A stretch of 64,000 bases of DNA from Vibrio sp. VB16 (lineage in GTDB: Bacteria > Pseudomonadota > Gammaproteobacteria > Enterobacterales > Vibrionaceae), in assembly GCF_015594925.2 (NCBI RefSeq), contig NZ_CP087590.1, positions 2,356,001-2,420,000 on the forward strand. Reading direction: 5' to 3'. Position numbers and translations under genes: made by a program. Positions 1-8,249 of the stretch are shown piece by piece (positions within the stretch are counted from its first letter, which is position 1; every line of letters starts with the position of its first letter). The notes beneath the pieces were generated by a model. The model saw nothing but the letters and a program-made list of their open reading frames with translations, was not told the DNA's origin and made no database searches.

Positions 1-639
1 CTTTAGAGCTTTAGCAGAAAACTCGTCATGTACAACGCATTCTCCTTGCCACAGAAGCATCTCCGCACCTGTTTTATTGGCAATATAAGATCCTAAATGA
101 CGATCAGGCCCCCAGATGATTTTTGCGTCTTCATCATCGAGATGTTCGACGATTTCTAAGGCAATACTTGAGGTAACAACCCAATCTGCGCGCGCTTTAA
201 CCGCTGCCGACGTATTGGCGTAAACCACAACCGTATGATCTGGATGAGCATCGCAAAATTCTGTGAATTTATCTGCCGGACAGCCCAAATCTAAGGAACA
301 TTCTGCTTCTAAGGTTGGCATTAAGATGGTTTTTTCTGGGGTGAGTATTTTAGCAGACTCACCCATAAAACGAACACCAGCAATAATTAACGTGCTCGCC
401 GAGTGGCGATTACCAAATTTTGCCATCTCTAAAGAATCGCCAACAAACCCTCCGGTCTCTTCCGCGAGAGCCTGAATCTCTGGGTCAGTATAATAATGGG
501 CAATTAATACCGCGTCTTTCTCTTTCAGCAGACGTTTTATACTTTCAAGATGCGTTTTCTTTTGCTCATCGGTCAATGGCGTTGGTTTTGGTGGAAATGG
601 ATAAACGGTGGTTTCAATTAGATCTAATATGTGGCTCAT
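1..639 (-). CDS. nadA: Quinolinate synthase NadA (C-terminus beyond window)
   Basis: NadA condenses iminoaspartate with dihydroxyacetone phosphate to give quinolinate, the precursor of NAD, using a 4Fe-4S cluster. The ATG is at 639 (protein begins MSHILDLIETTVYPFPPKP), and about 213 residues are visible before the left window edge. Family hallmarks seen are the segment LIAHYYTDPEIQ, GDSLEMAKF and the ECSLDLGCP cysteine region. Compared with the usual length of about 350 residues, roughly 140 C-terminal residues lie outside. It follows the tol-pal-cpoB cluster on the same strand, as in many gammaproteobacteria, with a hairpin terminator between them. Confidence 0.95.
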   Translation of the reverse strand, partial: MSHILDLIETTVYPFPPKPTPLTDEQKKTHLESIKRLLKEKDAVLIAHYYTDPEIQALAEETGGFVGDSLEMAKFGNRHSASTLIIAGVRFMGESAKILTPEKTILMPTLEAECSLDLGCPADKFTEFCDAHPDHTVVVYANTSAAVKARADWVVTSSIALEIVEHLDDEDAKIIWGPDRHLGSYIANKTGAEMLLWQGECVVHDEFSAKALK

Positions 640-816
640 TGCTTTTGCTCTATGCAACGTCAGTGAATCCGATCATTGTACACCTGATGGGGACTCATTT
701 TCTACCACTGTTGAACAATTGCTATTACCACTACGACTAAATGATTAGTCATATAGAGATACTCGATAGAGTAAACAGGAATACTAGTGAAAAAATACGA
801 GGTCTAGATGAGATCT

Positions 817-848
817 AAAAAATAGACCATCAAATGGTCTATTTTTTT
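817..848 (-). terminator. Rho-independent terminator after cpoB
   Basis: A perfect 14-bp inverted repeat AAAAAATAGACCAT / ATGGTCTATTTTTT with a 3-nt loop (caa) overlaps the cpoB stop codon. On the minus strand the stem is followed by a T-run, so it should end the tol-pal-cpoB transcript. Bases 640-816 hold the nadA upstream region. Confidence 0.8.
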
Positions 849-1614
849 ATTTAAGTTTTGATTTAGCCATCTTAGCGGAGGCTGAACCTGGGTATCCATC
901 AATCGCTTGTTGATAATATTTATTGGCTACCGCGGGTTTGCCGTTGCGGGCTGCAATATCACCAAGCTTTACAAGTGAATCCGCACGCTTGTTTGATTTT
1001 TCGTAAGAGACGACAGAAGCAAAACTTTTTGCTGCATCAACATCTTTTTTTAGAGCGTAATTCAATTGCCCAACCCAGTAATGAGAGTTGGCTGCGTAAG
1101 ACGAATTAGGGAAATCTTTTTGAAACTTAGCAAATGCCGCTAGTGCACCCGTGTAATCTTTATCCACTTGGACGAGGTAAACAGCTTTTTTATAGGCGGC
1201 TTCTTCGTTCACATTGGCAGCATACACGCCACCGTTGGCTTCTGTACCGCCACTAGTCGCAGGGGTTACATTATCAACAGGTTGCTGTTTATCATTTCTC
1301 AAACGGTCCAACTCGATAAATAATTCTCGCTGACGTTCTAACATCTGCTTCATATCATAGCTATTTCGTTCGACCATCCCTCTCATTTCGCTAAGTTCCC
1401 GTGCCATATCGTCGATTTGCTGCTGCATTTGCAGTTGCACTCGAGATCGATTATTCAACAAACGTTCAAGTCGCTGAACATCGGTTTCAGGCATGGAGCT
1501 AACGGAAGAAGATGCGTTGCTTACATCAGATACTGGAGCTGGTGCAGCGAACACAAAGTTCGCTGCACTGGCCAGCAACGCAAGCGAAACAACTCGCTTA
1601 AAGTTACTGAACAT
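847..1614 (-). CDS. cpoB: Cell division coordinator CpoB (YbgF)
   Basis: This periplasmic TPR protein links peptidoglycan synthesis at the septum to Tol-Pal-driven outer-membrane constriction. The 255-residue product has a signal peptide with likely cleavage after residue 23 (VFA/APA). A coiled-coil trimerisation segment rich in Q, M and R follows at about residues 40-110. Behind a low-complexity Gly/Thr/Ala linker lie C-terminal TPR repeats from about residue 140 (YKKAVYLVQVDKDYTGALAA). It is last in the tol-pal cluster, 15 nt after pal, which is the standard position. Length and architecture are normal for the family. Confidence 0.93.
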   Translation of the reverse strand: MFSNFKRVVSLALLASAANFVFAAPAPVSDVSNASSSVSSMPETDVQRLERLLNNRSRVQLQMQQQIDDMARELSEMRGMVERNSYDMKQMLERQRELFIELDRLRNDKQQPVDNVTPATSGGTEANGGVYAANVNEEAAYKKAVYLVQVDKDYTGALAAFAKFQKDFPNSSYAANSHYWVGQLNYALKKDVDAAKSFASVVSYEKSNKRADSLVKLGDIAARNGKPAVANKYYQQAIDGYPGSASAKMAKSKLK

Positions 1615-1629
1615 GAGGTCTATCCTCGA

Positions 1630-2151
1630 TTAGTATACGATAACCGCACGACGGTTCTTCGCATAGGCATCTTCAGATTGACCTAGAACTAGAGGTTTTT
1701 CCTCACCGTAGCTCATGATAGAGATTTGGTCAGATTGAACACCTAGAGCTTGAAGATATTTTGAAACGGCTTCTGCACGGTATTCACCAAGAGCGATGTT
1801 GTACTCCGGAGTACCACGTTCGTCAGCGTGACCTTCTACAGTTACTTTAATTGCAGGGTCTTTGCTTAAGAATGCCGCGTGTGCTGCTAGCATTTCTTCG
1901 TAATTACCAGAAACGGTTGCATTATCAAACGCAAAATAAACTGTGCTGTTTTCGCGAAGAGCTTGCTCTTTCATTTCTTGCTCTGAAAGTTGAGCATTTT
2001 GATCAACCGGAGTAGCAACAGTTGTTGTCTGCTCTTGGTTGTTCGTTTGTTGAGAAGCGGCATCAGCAGCTTCGTCGCTTGAGCTACAAGCTGTTACTGC
2101 TAGAATAGGTAGCGCAATTAAGAGCCCTTTAAAAACCTTATTAAGTTGCAT
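1630..2151 (-). CDS. pal: Peptidoglycan-associated lipoprotein Pal
   Basis: Pal is an outer-membrane lipoprotein that binds peptidoglycan through an OmpA-like domain and is recruited to the septum by TolB and TolA. The 173-residue product has a lipobox ending at Cys22 (LAVTAC) and a Ser/Ala/Gln-rich linker. The OmpA-like domain (about 68-173) contains VTVEGHADERGTPEYN and a NRRAVIVY end. It lies between tolB and cpoB on the same strand with a short intergenic gap and a clear purine-rich ribosome binding site. All expected residues are present. Confidence 0.96.
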   Translation of the reverse strand: MQLNKVFKGLLIALPILAVTACSSSDEAADAASQQTNNQEQTTTVATPVDQNAQLSEQEMKEQALRENSTVYFAFDNATVSGNYEEMLAAHAAFLSKDPAIKVTVEGHADERGTPEYNIALGEYRAEAVSKYLQALGVQSDQISIMSYGEEKPLVLGQSEDAYAKNRRAVIVY

Positions 2152-2185
2152 CTTTTATATTCCTTTGTTTGTCAAAACTTCGTTG

Positions 2186-3538
2186 CTACAAAAACGGTGA
2201 CCAGGCGGGAGCTCTAACACGCCCATTTGTTGCCGGTAACCTAGCTTTAAATCGACCATCTATAGAAACCATAGAGAGTACATTTTTCTTTCTATAAATA
2301 GAGCTATAAATGACCATACTACCATTTGGGGCAATACTTGGAGATTCGTCCAAGAGTGTATTAGTTAACACTTGAACGGCTCCTGTCTCCAGATCTTGTT
2401 TTGCAATATTAAAACCTGAATTGGATCGATTCACCATAATTAAGAATCTTCCATCAGGAGTAATCTGCCCACCCAAGTTCTGGCTACCCTGCCAAGTTAA
2501 ACGGTTAGTCGTGCCGTTTACCAAATTTACTCGATAAATCTGAGGTTTACCACCCCGATCCGATGTAAATATTAACGATTGTCCGTCAGGATACCAAAAC
2601 GGTTCCGTATTATTTGATCTACCCCGCGTTATTTGGCGTAACTTCCGTGTTGCAAGATCAAGTGTATAGACTTGAAGGCTGCCAGTTTTTGACAGCACAA
2701 TCGATAACGTTTTTCCATCAGGGGAGAATTTTGGAGCGCCATTGTGGCGTGGGAATGACGTTAGTTTTTCCCTTTTGCCCGTATAGATGTCCATTAAAAA
2801 TATTTCTGCTTGGTTATTTTGAAAACTAACGTAAGCAAGTTGGCGTCCATCTGGCGACCAAGATGGCGACATAAGCGGCTGCTTAGAGCGCAATACGAGT
2901 CGTTCGTTAAAGCCGTCGTAATCGGCAATTCTTAGTTGATACTGATACTGGTCTTTTTCATTGATAACAACATAAGCAATACGCGTGACAAACGCCCCTT
3001 TTTCACCGGTTAACTGCTCATAAACAAGGTCAGAAATACGGTGTGCGTATTCTCTTAGACGTTCACCCGGTACCGTTGCTCGCTTATTAAATAAAATATG
3101 GTCTTTAGAAAGTACCAGTTCGCCATCGGCACTAAGTGTTTTACTTTGCCCTTTCGTCAATTGACCTCGAATAACATCGACTAATTGATATCTCACTACA
3201 TAGTCACCAGCCGCATTCTGAGTAATAGAGCCCGTTAGTAATGAATCGACACCCAAGTTTGTCCACTCTTCAAACTTGATTTCGCTGTCTTCATAGGGTG
3301 TTTGTGGCATTTTATTTACAGGCACGGGGCTAAATTTGCCACTGCGTTGTAGATCCGAAGCGATCACTTTTGATACATCATGTGGAAGCTTAGTTGTGCC
3401 TTCCCACTTAAAAGGTACGATACCAATGGGTCTAGCCGAATCGATACCTTCTGTTATTACTAATTCCAGTGCGGCGTTGGCCATAGGGCTCAAACTTGCA
3501 ACTAATATTAGTAATCCTGTGATAAGTTTTTTAATCAA
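2186..3538 (-). CDS. tolB: Tol-Pal system beta-propeller protein TolB (TTG start)
   Basis: TolB is a periplasmic beta-propeller that binds Pal and the TolA/colicin system. I place the start at the TTG at 3538, not the in-frame ATG at 3571. The TTG gives 450 residues, the usual vibrio TolB length, with a normal signal peptide (IKKLITGLLILVASLSPMANA, cleaved before ALELVITEG). AAGGGAAG lies at good spacing upstream of the TTG, whereas the ATG sits inside the last codons of tolA. An N-terminal domain (about 22-160) is followed by WD40-like repeats with the recurring motifs SPSWSPDGRQLAYVS and APKFSPDGKTL. Confidence 0.93.
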   Translation of the reverse strand: MIKKLITGLLILVASLSPMANAALELVITEGIDSARPIGIVPFKWEGTTKLPHDVSKVIASDLQRSGKFSPVPVNKMPQTPYEDSEIKFEEWTNLGVDSLLTGSITQNAAGDYVVRYQLVDVIRGQLTKGQSKTLSADGELVLSKDHILFNKRATVPGERLREYAHRISDLVYEQLTGEKGAFVTRIAYVVINEKDQYQYQLRIADYDGFNERLVLRSKQPLMSPSWSPDGRQLAYVSFQNNQAEIFLMDIYTGKREKLTSFPRHNGAPKFSPDGKTLSIVLSKTGSLQVYTLDLATRKLRQITRGRSNNTEPFWYPDGQSLIFTSDRGGKPQIYRVNLVNGTTNRLTWQGSQNLGGQITPDGRFLIMVNRSNSGFNIAKQDLETGAVQVLTNTLLDESPSIAPNGSMVIYSSIYRKKNVLSMVSIDGRFKARLPATNGRVRAPAWSPFL

Positions 3539-3557
3539 AACACTTCCCTTTTTCTTA

Positions 3558-4613
3558 CTACTCTGGAGCAACGGTTAAGTTAATATCACGAAGTTTACTT
3601 GCCACATCTTTATCTGCTGGCAACGGAAACGTGCCTACTTGCGTAACGGCGCTTTTCGATGCCGCACATAAACGCGCATCACCACTGAGCACCTTTACAC
3701 TACTCAAAATAGCACTATTACCTGCAGGTATTAGCTTTAAGTTAACTTTACAAGACTTTCCCCTGTAGGAGTCCTCCACGAGCAGCTTACTTTGAATAAG
3801 TTGCGTATATATTGCAGCGTATCTTTCGGTTTCTGACGCTACAAATTGTTGTTTTGCCGAGCTATTTTGAGCGGCCTCTTCTTCTAGGCCAGCAAATATG
3901 TCACCCAAAGCCGCTTCTTGTTCTTTACGTTCTCTTTCCAACTGTTTTAGTCGTTCCTGCTCTTTCTTGGCTTTCTCTTTTGCTTCTGCTGCCGCTTTCT
4001 CGCTTGCCACTCGCTGCTTTTCCGCTTTCTCTGCTAGCTCTATTTGTTTCCGAGCGTTGTCTTGGGCTTCCTTCGCGGCTTTTTCTTGGCTTAACCGTTC
4101 AACTTCCGCAGCGGCTATTGCCGTCTCTTTCGCTGCGCGTTCTTTTTCTACTTTTTTGACCTGCTCTTGTTTCTTAATACGCTCAGCTTCTGCGTTCGCC
4201 GTTAACCGTTTTTGCTCTCGAATTTTTTCTTCTTCTACTCGAACCTTTTCTTGGGCGACTTTTCTATTTTTTTCTGCTGTGCGGGTCGCTTTATCGGCTT
4301 TTGCTTTATCTTCTTTGAGTTTACGAATTCTCGCTTCTTCAACTTTACGGTTTTTTTCTAACTGTTCACTCTGCTTGCGTAGTTTATCCAGGCGTTCTTG
4401 TTCTGTGTTCGCTGCAGATTTACGTTTCTCTCTTATCTCTTTGGCCTGCTTTTGTACCATCGCAGGGTCGATAACGACCGCATGAATCAGATTCCCTGTC
4501 GGCCTTGGTTTAGACATATTAAAATCTGTCCCCCAAAGCAACGCTGCCACCAATAATAGGTGCAGGGTAATAGAGATAATGATTGCCGATGTTAGGTTCT
4601 TGTTATTTTTCAT
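3558..4613 (-). CDS. tolA: Tol-Pal cell envelope protein TolA
   Basis: TolA is an inner-membrane protein that spans the periplasm and carries energy from TolQR to Pal and TolB. The 351-residue product has one N-terminal transmembrane helix (about residues 10-28, with the Ser/His face SITLHLLL that contacts TolQR). A long Lys/Glu/Ala-rich helical domain covers about 50-255, and a C-terminal globular domain III (about 258-351) contains two cysteines (SCKVNLKL and LCAASKSAV). tolR ends 12 nt upstream. The highly repetitive middle domain gives long meaningless open frames on the opposite strand. Confidence 0.95.
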   Translation of the reverse strand: MKNNKNLTSAIIISITLHLLLVAALLWGTDFNMSKPRPTGNLIHAVVIDPAMVQKQAKEIREKRKSAANTEQERLDKLRKQSEQLEKNRKVEEARIRKLKEDKAKADKATRTAEKNRKVAQEKVRVEEEKIREQKRLTANAEAERIKKQEQVKKVEKERAAKETAIAAAEVERLSQEKAAKEAQDNARKQIELAEKAEKQRVASEKAAAEAKEKAKKEQERLKQLERERKEQEAALGDIFAGLEEEAAQNSSAKQQFVASETERYAAIYTQLIQSKLLVEDSYRGKSCKVNLKLIPAGNSAILSSVKVLSGDARLCAASKSAVTQVGTFPLPADKDVASKLRDINLTVAPE

Positions 4614-4625
4614 CTACAGCTAACG

Positions 4626-5069
4626 CTATTCCTTGATATCGGTCAAGAGCCCAACTTTGGGAACCCCTGCCTGACTTAACTCATCCAGTACTAAAACAAT
4701 TTCAGCATAGGGTGTTGCTGCATCACCACCTACTGCCACTGGTGACGTAGGTGATATCGATAATTCTGCCTTTACCCGCACAATGACATCTTGTAAAGAA
4801 AGACCCCGCTGCACGTCTTCATTATTCACGCTCAGCCCTAGGTTGCCTTCGGCATCTACCTCTACAATGATAAAGCTTGCGTCAGAATCGCCAGCAATAT
4901 CAGAGGCCGGTTTTGCCGTAGAAGCTTGCGGCAGTTCTACATCCACTCCTTGAGTAATAAAAGGAGAGGTCACCATAAAAATAATCAAAAGCACCAACAT
5001 AACGTCAATGTATGGTACGACATTGATTTCAGCGGTTAGCTTCCTTTTTTTAGGTTGATAACCTGCCAT
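4626..5069 (-). CDS. tolR: Tol-Pal proton channel subunit TolR
   Basis: TolR belongs to the ExbD family and forms the proton-motive stator with TolQ that energises TolA. The 147-residue protein has a single transmembrane helix (about 18-40) carrying the essential aspartate Asp22 (VVPYIDVMLVLLIIF). A periplasmic domain ends GVPKVGLLTD. The tolQ stop codon lies only 2 nt upstream, indicating tight translational coupling in the operon. Confidence 0.96.
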   Translation of the reverse strand: MAGYQPKKRKLTAEINVVPYIDVMLVLLIIFMVTSPFITQGVDVELPQASTAKPASDIAGDSDASFIIVEVDAEGNLGLSVNNEDVQRGLSLQDVIVRVKAELSISPTSPVAVGGDAATPYAEIVLVLDELSQAGVPKVGLLTDIKE

Positions 5070-5071
5070 GA

Positions 5072-5755
5072 TTAATCCTTATCACTCATCGCTTGGCGAT
5101 GGAGAATACTATGGAACTCTTCAGAAAACGTCGCGTAAGAGTGCTCTAACTTACTCACGCGATTGCTTAAACTGTTGTAAGCCATTACGGCTGGGATAGC
5201 CGCGAACAAACCCATCGCCGTCGCAACTAAAGCTTCAGCAATACCTGGGGCTACCATGGCTAGCGTCGCTTGCTTAACCTGACCTAACGCGATAAATGCA
5301 TGCATAATGCCCCACACCGTACCAAATAAACCAATATACGGGCTGATAGACCCAACTGTCGCCAAAAACGGCAAGCTTGTCTCAAGCGATTCTACTTCTC
5401 GTGAAACGGTAACGCGCATTGCGCGGCCTGTTCCGTCCATCACAGATTCACTTGATGAACCGTAGGTTCTTCTTAAACGAGCAAATTCAGTAAAGCCAGA
5501 ATAAAAAATCTCTCGGCTACCAGACAGATCGTCTTTATTTTCTTTTACTTCCTGATATAACTTCGATAGGTCTTGGGTAGACCAAAATTTGTCTTCAAAT
5601 TCAGTGGCGTCTTTTGATGCGGTTCTCAACACTTTACTGCGTTGAATAATCATCGCCCATGAAACAACCGACATACCAAGTAATATCAGCATGACAAACT
5701 TAACGAGTAAGCTTGCCTGTAAGAATAGATCTAAGATTGAAATTTCAGCGTTCAC
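5072..5755 (-). CDS. tolQ: Tol-Pal proton channel subunit TolQ
   Basis: TolQ is a MotA/TolQ/ExbB-type inner-membrane channel subunit. The 227 residues contain three transmembrane helices (about 15-37, 128-150 and 170-195) and the family signature GLFGTVWGIMHAFIALG. Its start overlaps the end of ybgC by 11 nt. The gene has the usual length and the conserved polar residues of the last two helices. Confidence 0.96.
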   Translation of the reverse strand: MNAEISILDLFLQASLLVKFVMLILLGMSVVSWAMIIQRSKVLRTASKDATEFEDKFWSTQDLSKLYQEVKENKDDLSGSREIFYSGFTEFARLRRTYGSSSESVMDGTGRAMRVTVSREVESLETSLPFLATVGSISPYIGLFGTVWGIMHAFIALGQVKQATLAMVAPGIAEALVATAMGLFAAIPAVMAYNSLSNRVSKLEHSYATFSEEFHSILHRQAMSDKD

Positions 5756-6167
5756 TCTGATTCAACTCCGCAATTAATGAGCTTGGGATAGCTTGAGGTT
5801 TCATTTTTTGAATGTTCACGCATGCTACCTTAACTAGGGCTTTACACAATGTGCGGCCTTCAAGATTGACGATTTCCTGACAAAACACTATTGACGCTTT
5901 CTTCAATTCAGACACAGTAGTGACAACCGTCAATTGGTCATCTAGCCTTGCACCTTGTAAAAAGTCGATATCAATATGTCGAACAACAAAGCCTATGTTT
6001 TCTACTAATAGCACCTGTTGAGAGACCCCAATATGTCGAAGTAGTTCCGTCCTTGCTCTTTCGAAATACTTCAGGTAGTTAGAATGGTATACAACACCAC
6101 CTGCGTCAGTATCTTCGTAATAGATAGTAACGGGCCATTTGAATGGAGAAGTTGTCACGTTTTGCAC
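5745..6167 (-). CDS. ybgC: Tol-Pal-associated acyl-CoA thioesterase YbgC
   Basis: YbgC is a cytoplasmic hotdog-fold thioesterase acting on acyl-CoA/acyl-ACP and is tied to phospholipid metabolism near the Tol complex. The 140-residue protein carries the 4-hydroxybenzoyl-CoA thioesterase signature YEDTDAGGVVYHSNYLKYFE, with the likely catalytic Asp21 and nearby His28. It opens the ybgC-tolQRAB-pal-cpoB operon and overlaps tolQ by 11 nt. The AT-rich gap to ybgE (6168-6308) is a plausible promoter region. Confidence 0.94.
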   Translation of the reverse strand: MQNVTTSPFKWPVTIYYEDTDAGGVVYHSNYLKYFERARTELLRHIGVSQQVLLVENIGFVVRHIDIDFLQGARLDDQLTVVTTVSELKKASIVFCQEIVNLEGRTLCKALVKVACVNIQKMKPQAIPSSLIAELNQSER

Positions 6168-6308
6168 AACCTATTGCTAATAATAATTAAATTAATTACT
6201 AACTATACCCTATCGTTATAGCAATAGTATTGAGGAGTTGTCTTTTTTTCATAAAATTGACGAAAAAGTGACGCTATACAGAAAGAACCGCGTCATTTTG
6301 GATAAAAA

Positions 6309-6614
6309 TCAAACGAATAGATAGGCGATTGTTAGATAAATGAGGATAGCGAAAGAAATATAGGGCGAGAAAAATGCTTTCCACACAATATGGATAGGGG
6401 TAAAGCCTACACCAAATATTACGCCTGAGCAGATAGCCCAAAGAAACAGCGGACCGATTACTGCGTTAAATCCCCCAATCGCACTACTGTATTGGTTAGG
6501 GTCCCACATTAATAACCCTGCGTGACCGATTGCCAATAGGAAAGAGAACGCTCTAAAAAGAGTTTTATTTATAGGCTCATGCATTTGATTTAAAACAACA
6601 TTACATTTATTCAT
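6309..6614 (-). CDS. ybgE: Cyd operon protein YbgE
   Basis: This small inner-membrane protein belongs to the YbgE family, whose genes normally follow cydABX; its function is not settled. Three hydrophobic segments are seen in 101 residues. The family pattern is present: ALSF-like start (RAFSFLLAIGHAGLLMWDP), LWAICSGVIFGVGF and a hydrophobic C-terminus. The ATG at 6614 is kept because the N-terminus aligns with the family in length; its ribosome binding site is weak. Unusually, it is parted from cydX by a gene on the opposite strand, so it must use its own promoter or read-through. Confidence 0.85.
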   Translation of the reverse strand: MNKCNVVLNQMHEPINKTLFRAFSFLLAIGHAGLLMWDPNQYSSAIGGFNAVIGPLFLWAICSGVIFGVGFTPIHIVWKAFFSPYISFAILIYLTIAYLFV

Positions 6615-7014
6615 ACCACAAGTTAACCACGCCTAAGTACTTTCCCATTATTCTACCATTTATTTTTCTGTAATTTCATGTTTTTAAAGTACTTATTGAA
6701 TTTCACGCTTATTTATTGGCCATGAATTATTAAAGGATAATTTGTCACCTCTGAAGGTTCCTTTTCTATACATTCCTAGGTTAATGACTTGAATAATTGT
6801 ATATTCGCCTTAGTAACCTATTGAGAAAAAAGACTTTAATTCATAGCTCAAGTGATTCATCCCTCATAACTCACGAGTAATTTCATCGAGCTGGTGGTAC
6901 TAATCATAAGGAAAGGTCATACTGACCAAATAATTAATTGATGCTCGTGATACTAGGTACTTGTGTTGGTTCCTTTGTATAATGTTACACAAGCTAAAAA
7001 TAGGTTTAGTAGAT
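6615..7014. other. Intergenic region between divergent ybgE and cheV
   Basis: These 400 bases are AT-rich and contain no convincing reading frame. Promoters for both divergent genes are expected here. The only distinct element I see is a small palindrome, GGTCA-TAC-TGACC, at 6915-6927, about 90 bases before the cheV start, which could be an operator. Confidence 0.4.
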
Positions 7015-7950
7015 ATGTCAAACTCCAATATTTTAATGGAATCCGGAACAAATGAACTTGAAATAGCTGAATTTCGATTAATCAGAGAATTGCCTGATGG
7101 CGGAACGAAAGTAAATAGTTATGGAATTAATGTCGCTAAAGTTCGGGAAATTATTCGATTTCCTGAAATGACCGACTATCCCAAGGGCGACAAGCACATT
7201 GTTGGCGTTTTTAAGTCAAGAGAAAAGGTGACCCCCTTAATACATTTAGCTAAATGGTTAGGAATATCCGAAAAACAACCCACTTCTGACCAGTATGTCA
7301 TCGTTACCGATTTTAATGGGGTGACAAACGGTTTTTTAATTGATTCAATTAATCGTATTCATCGAGTTTCATGGTCCGATTTAGAGGCCGCAGGTGAGAT
7401 CTCTTTGGCAGGAGAAGATAATTGTATTGTTGCATCCGTTAACATAGAAGACAGATTAGTCTTCATTCTAGATTTCGAACTGATCATTGCTGAAATGAAC
7501 TCAGATATTAATATGAGCCAATACAATATAAACACAGATAATAATGTTGATTTATCACCTGAGAAGAAAAGACGAAGAGCACAACATACAATCCTAATTG
7601 CAGACGACTCTAAGTTTATATTGGAACAATTAAAAACGGTTGTTTCTGAGTCTGGGTATATGGTTGAAACGGCGACAGATGGCGAACAAGCCCTCAATTA
7701 TTATGAAGCGAATAAGCAGAGCATTAGTGCTATTGTCTCAGATGTAGAAATGCCTAAAGTAGATGGTTTATTCTTATGCAGAACGATAACTAGTCAGCCC
7801 AATCACCCACCAGTGCTGATTTTTTCGTCTACTATGACAAAAGAAAACAAATTAAAGGCATTCGAAGTCGGCGCTACTGAAACACTCACTAAGCCTGAAA
7901 TTCACAAATTGATTCCCTTGCTTGATGAACTAATATTCCCTAATGGATAG
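7015..7950 (+). CDS. cheV: CheV-like chemotaxis coupling protein (CheW-receiver)
   Basis: CheV proteins couple chemoreceptors to the kinase CheA and are tuned by phosphorylation. The product has a CheW-like domain (about residues 12-165, with YGINVAKVREIIRFPEMTDYP near the start) and a C-terminal response-regulator receiver domain (about 195-311). The receiver carries the acidic pair (IADDSK), the phospho-acceptor Asp in IVSDVEMPKVDG, the Ser/Thr in FSSTM and the Lys in LTKPE. I chose ATG 7015 (MSNSNILMESG), where homology begins; a TTG at 6961 and ATG 6982 are in-frame alternatives. It sits alone between the cyd and ybgE-tol genes on the opposite strand. Confidence 0.9.
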   Translation: MSNSNILMESGTNELEIAEFRLIRELPDGGTKVNSYGINVAKVREIIRFPEMTDYPKGDKHIVGVFKSREKVTPLIHLAKWLGISEKQPTSDQYVIVTDFNGVTNGFLIDSINRIHRVSWSDLEAAGEISLAGEDNCIVASVNIEDRLVFILDFELIIAEMNSDINMSQYNINTDNNVDLSPEKKRRRAQHTILIADDSKFILEQLKTVVSESGYMVETATDGEQALNYYEANKQSISAIVSDVEMPKVDGLFLCRTITSQPNHPPVLIFSSTMTKENKLKAFEVGATETLTKPEIHKLIPLLDELIFPNG

Positions 7951-8014
7951 TTCTTATCCCATTCTGGATGAAGCACATAAGATGCATGTGTGACTATCCT
8001 TCATGATAGTTAGC

Positions 8015-8053
8015 CCAATAAAAAAGCCTTGATAAACAAGGCTTTTTTATTGG
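8015..8053. terminator. Bidirectional terminator between cheV and cydX
   Basis: A perfect 16-bp inverted repeat, CCAATAAAAAAGCCTT / AAGGCTTTTTTATTGG, has a 7-nt loop. A-tracts and T-tracts flank the GC core on both strands, so it can stop cheV transcripts (plus) and cydABX transcripts (minus). Confidence 0.88.
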
Positions 8054-8129
8054 ATGGCATTTCTATTTTTAGCCCTTTAAAAGGGCCTTATCTATAAGAT
8101 CGAATAAATTAGCTATTTGAATAACCAAT

Positions 8130-8237
8130 TTATTCACTGTCTTTGTCCATCATTTCTGAGTGCTCTAACCAAAGCGCATTAATAATGCCAAAAGCACAGG
8201 CAAGTAGAACGCCTAAAATCCATGCAAAATACCACAT
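8130..8237 (-). CDS. cydX: Cytochrome bd-I small subunit CydX
   Basis: CydX is a 35-residue single-span subunit that stabilises the haem site of cytochrome bd oxidase. The translation MWYFAWILGVLLACAFGI continues into INALWLEHSEMMDKDSE. It has the conserved MWYFAWILG start, one transmembrane helix and the acidic tail typical of the family. AAGGAG lies 8 bases before the ATG, and the gene begins 12 bases after cydB. It is short enough to be missed by length-filtered gene finding. Confidence 0.94.
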   Translation of the reverse strand: MWYFAWILGVLLACAFGIINALWLEHSEMMDKDSE

Positions 8238-8249
8238 ATCAATGGCTCC

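Noticed and set aside
3812..4485. Two long open frames on the plus strand opposite tolA
   Set aside because: They are mirror frames of the Lys/Glu/Ala-rich repeats of tolA, dominated by Ser/Leu/Ala/Phe, with no homology pattern and no ribosome binding site.
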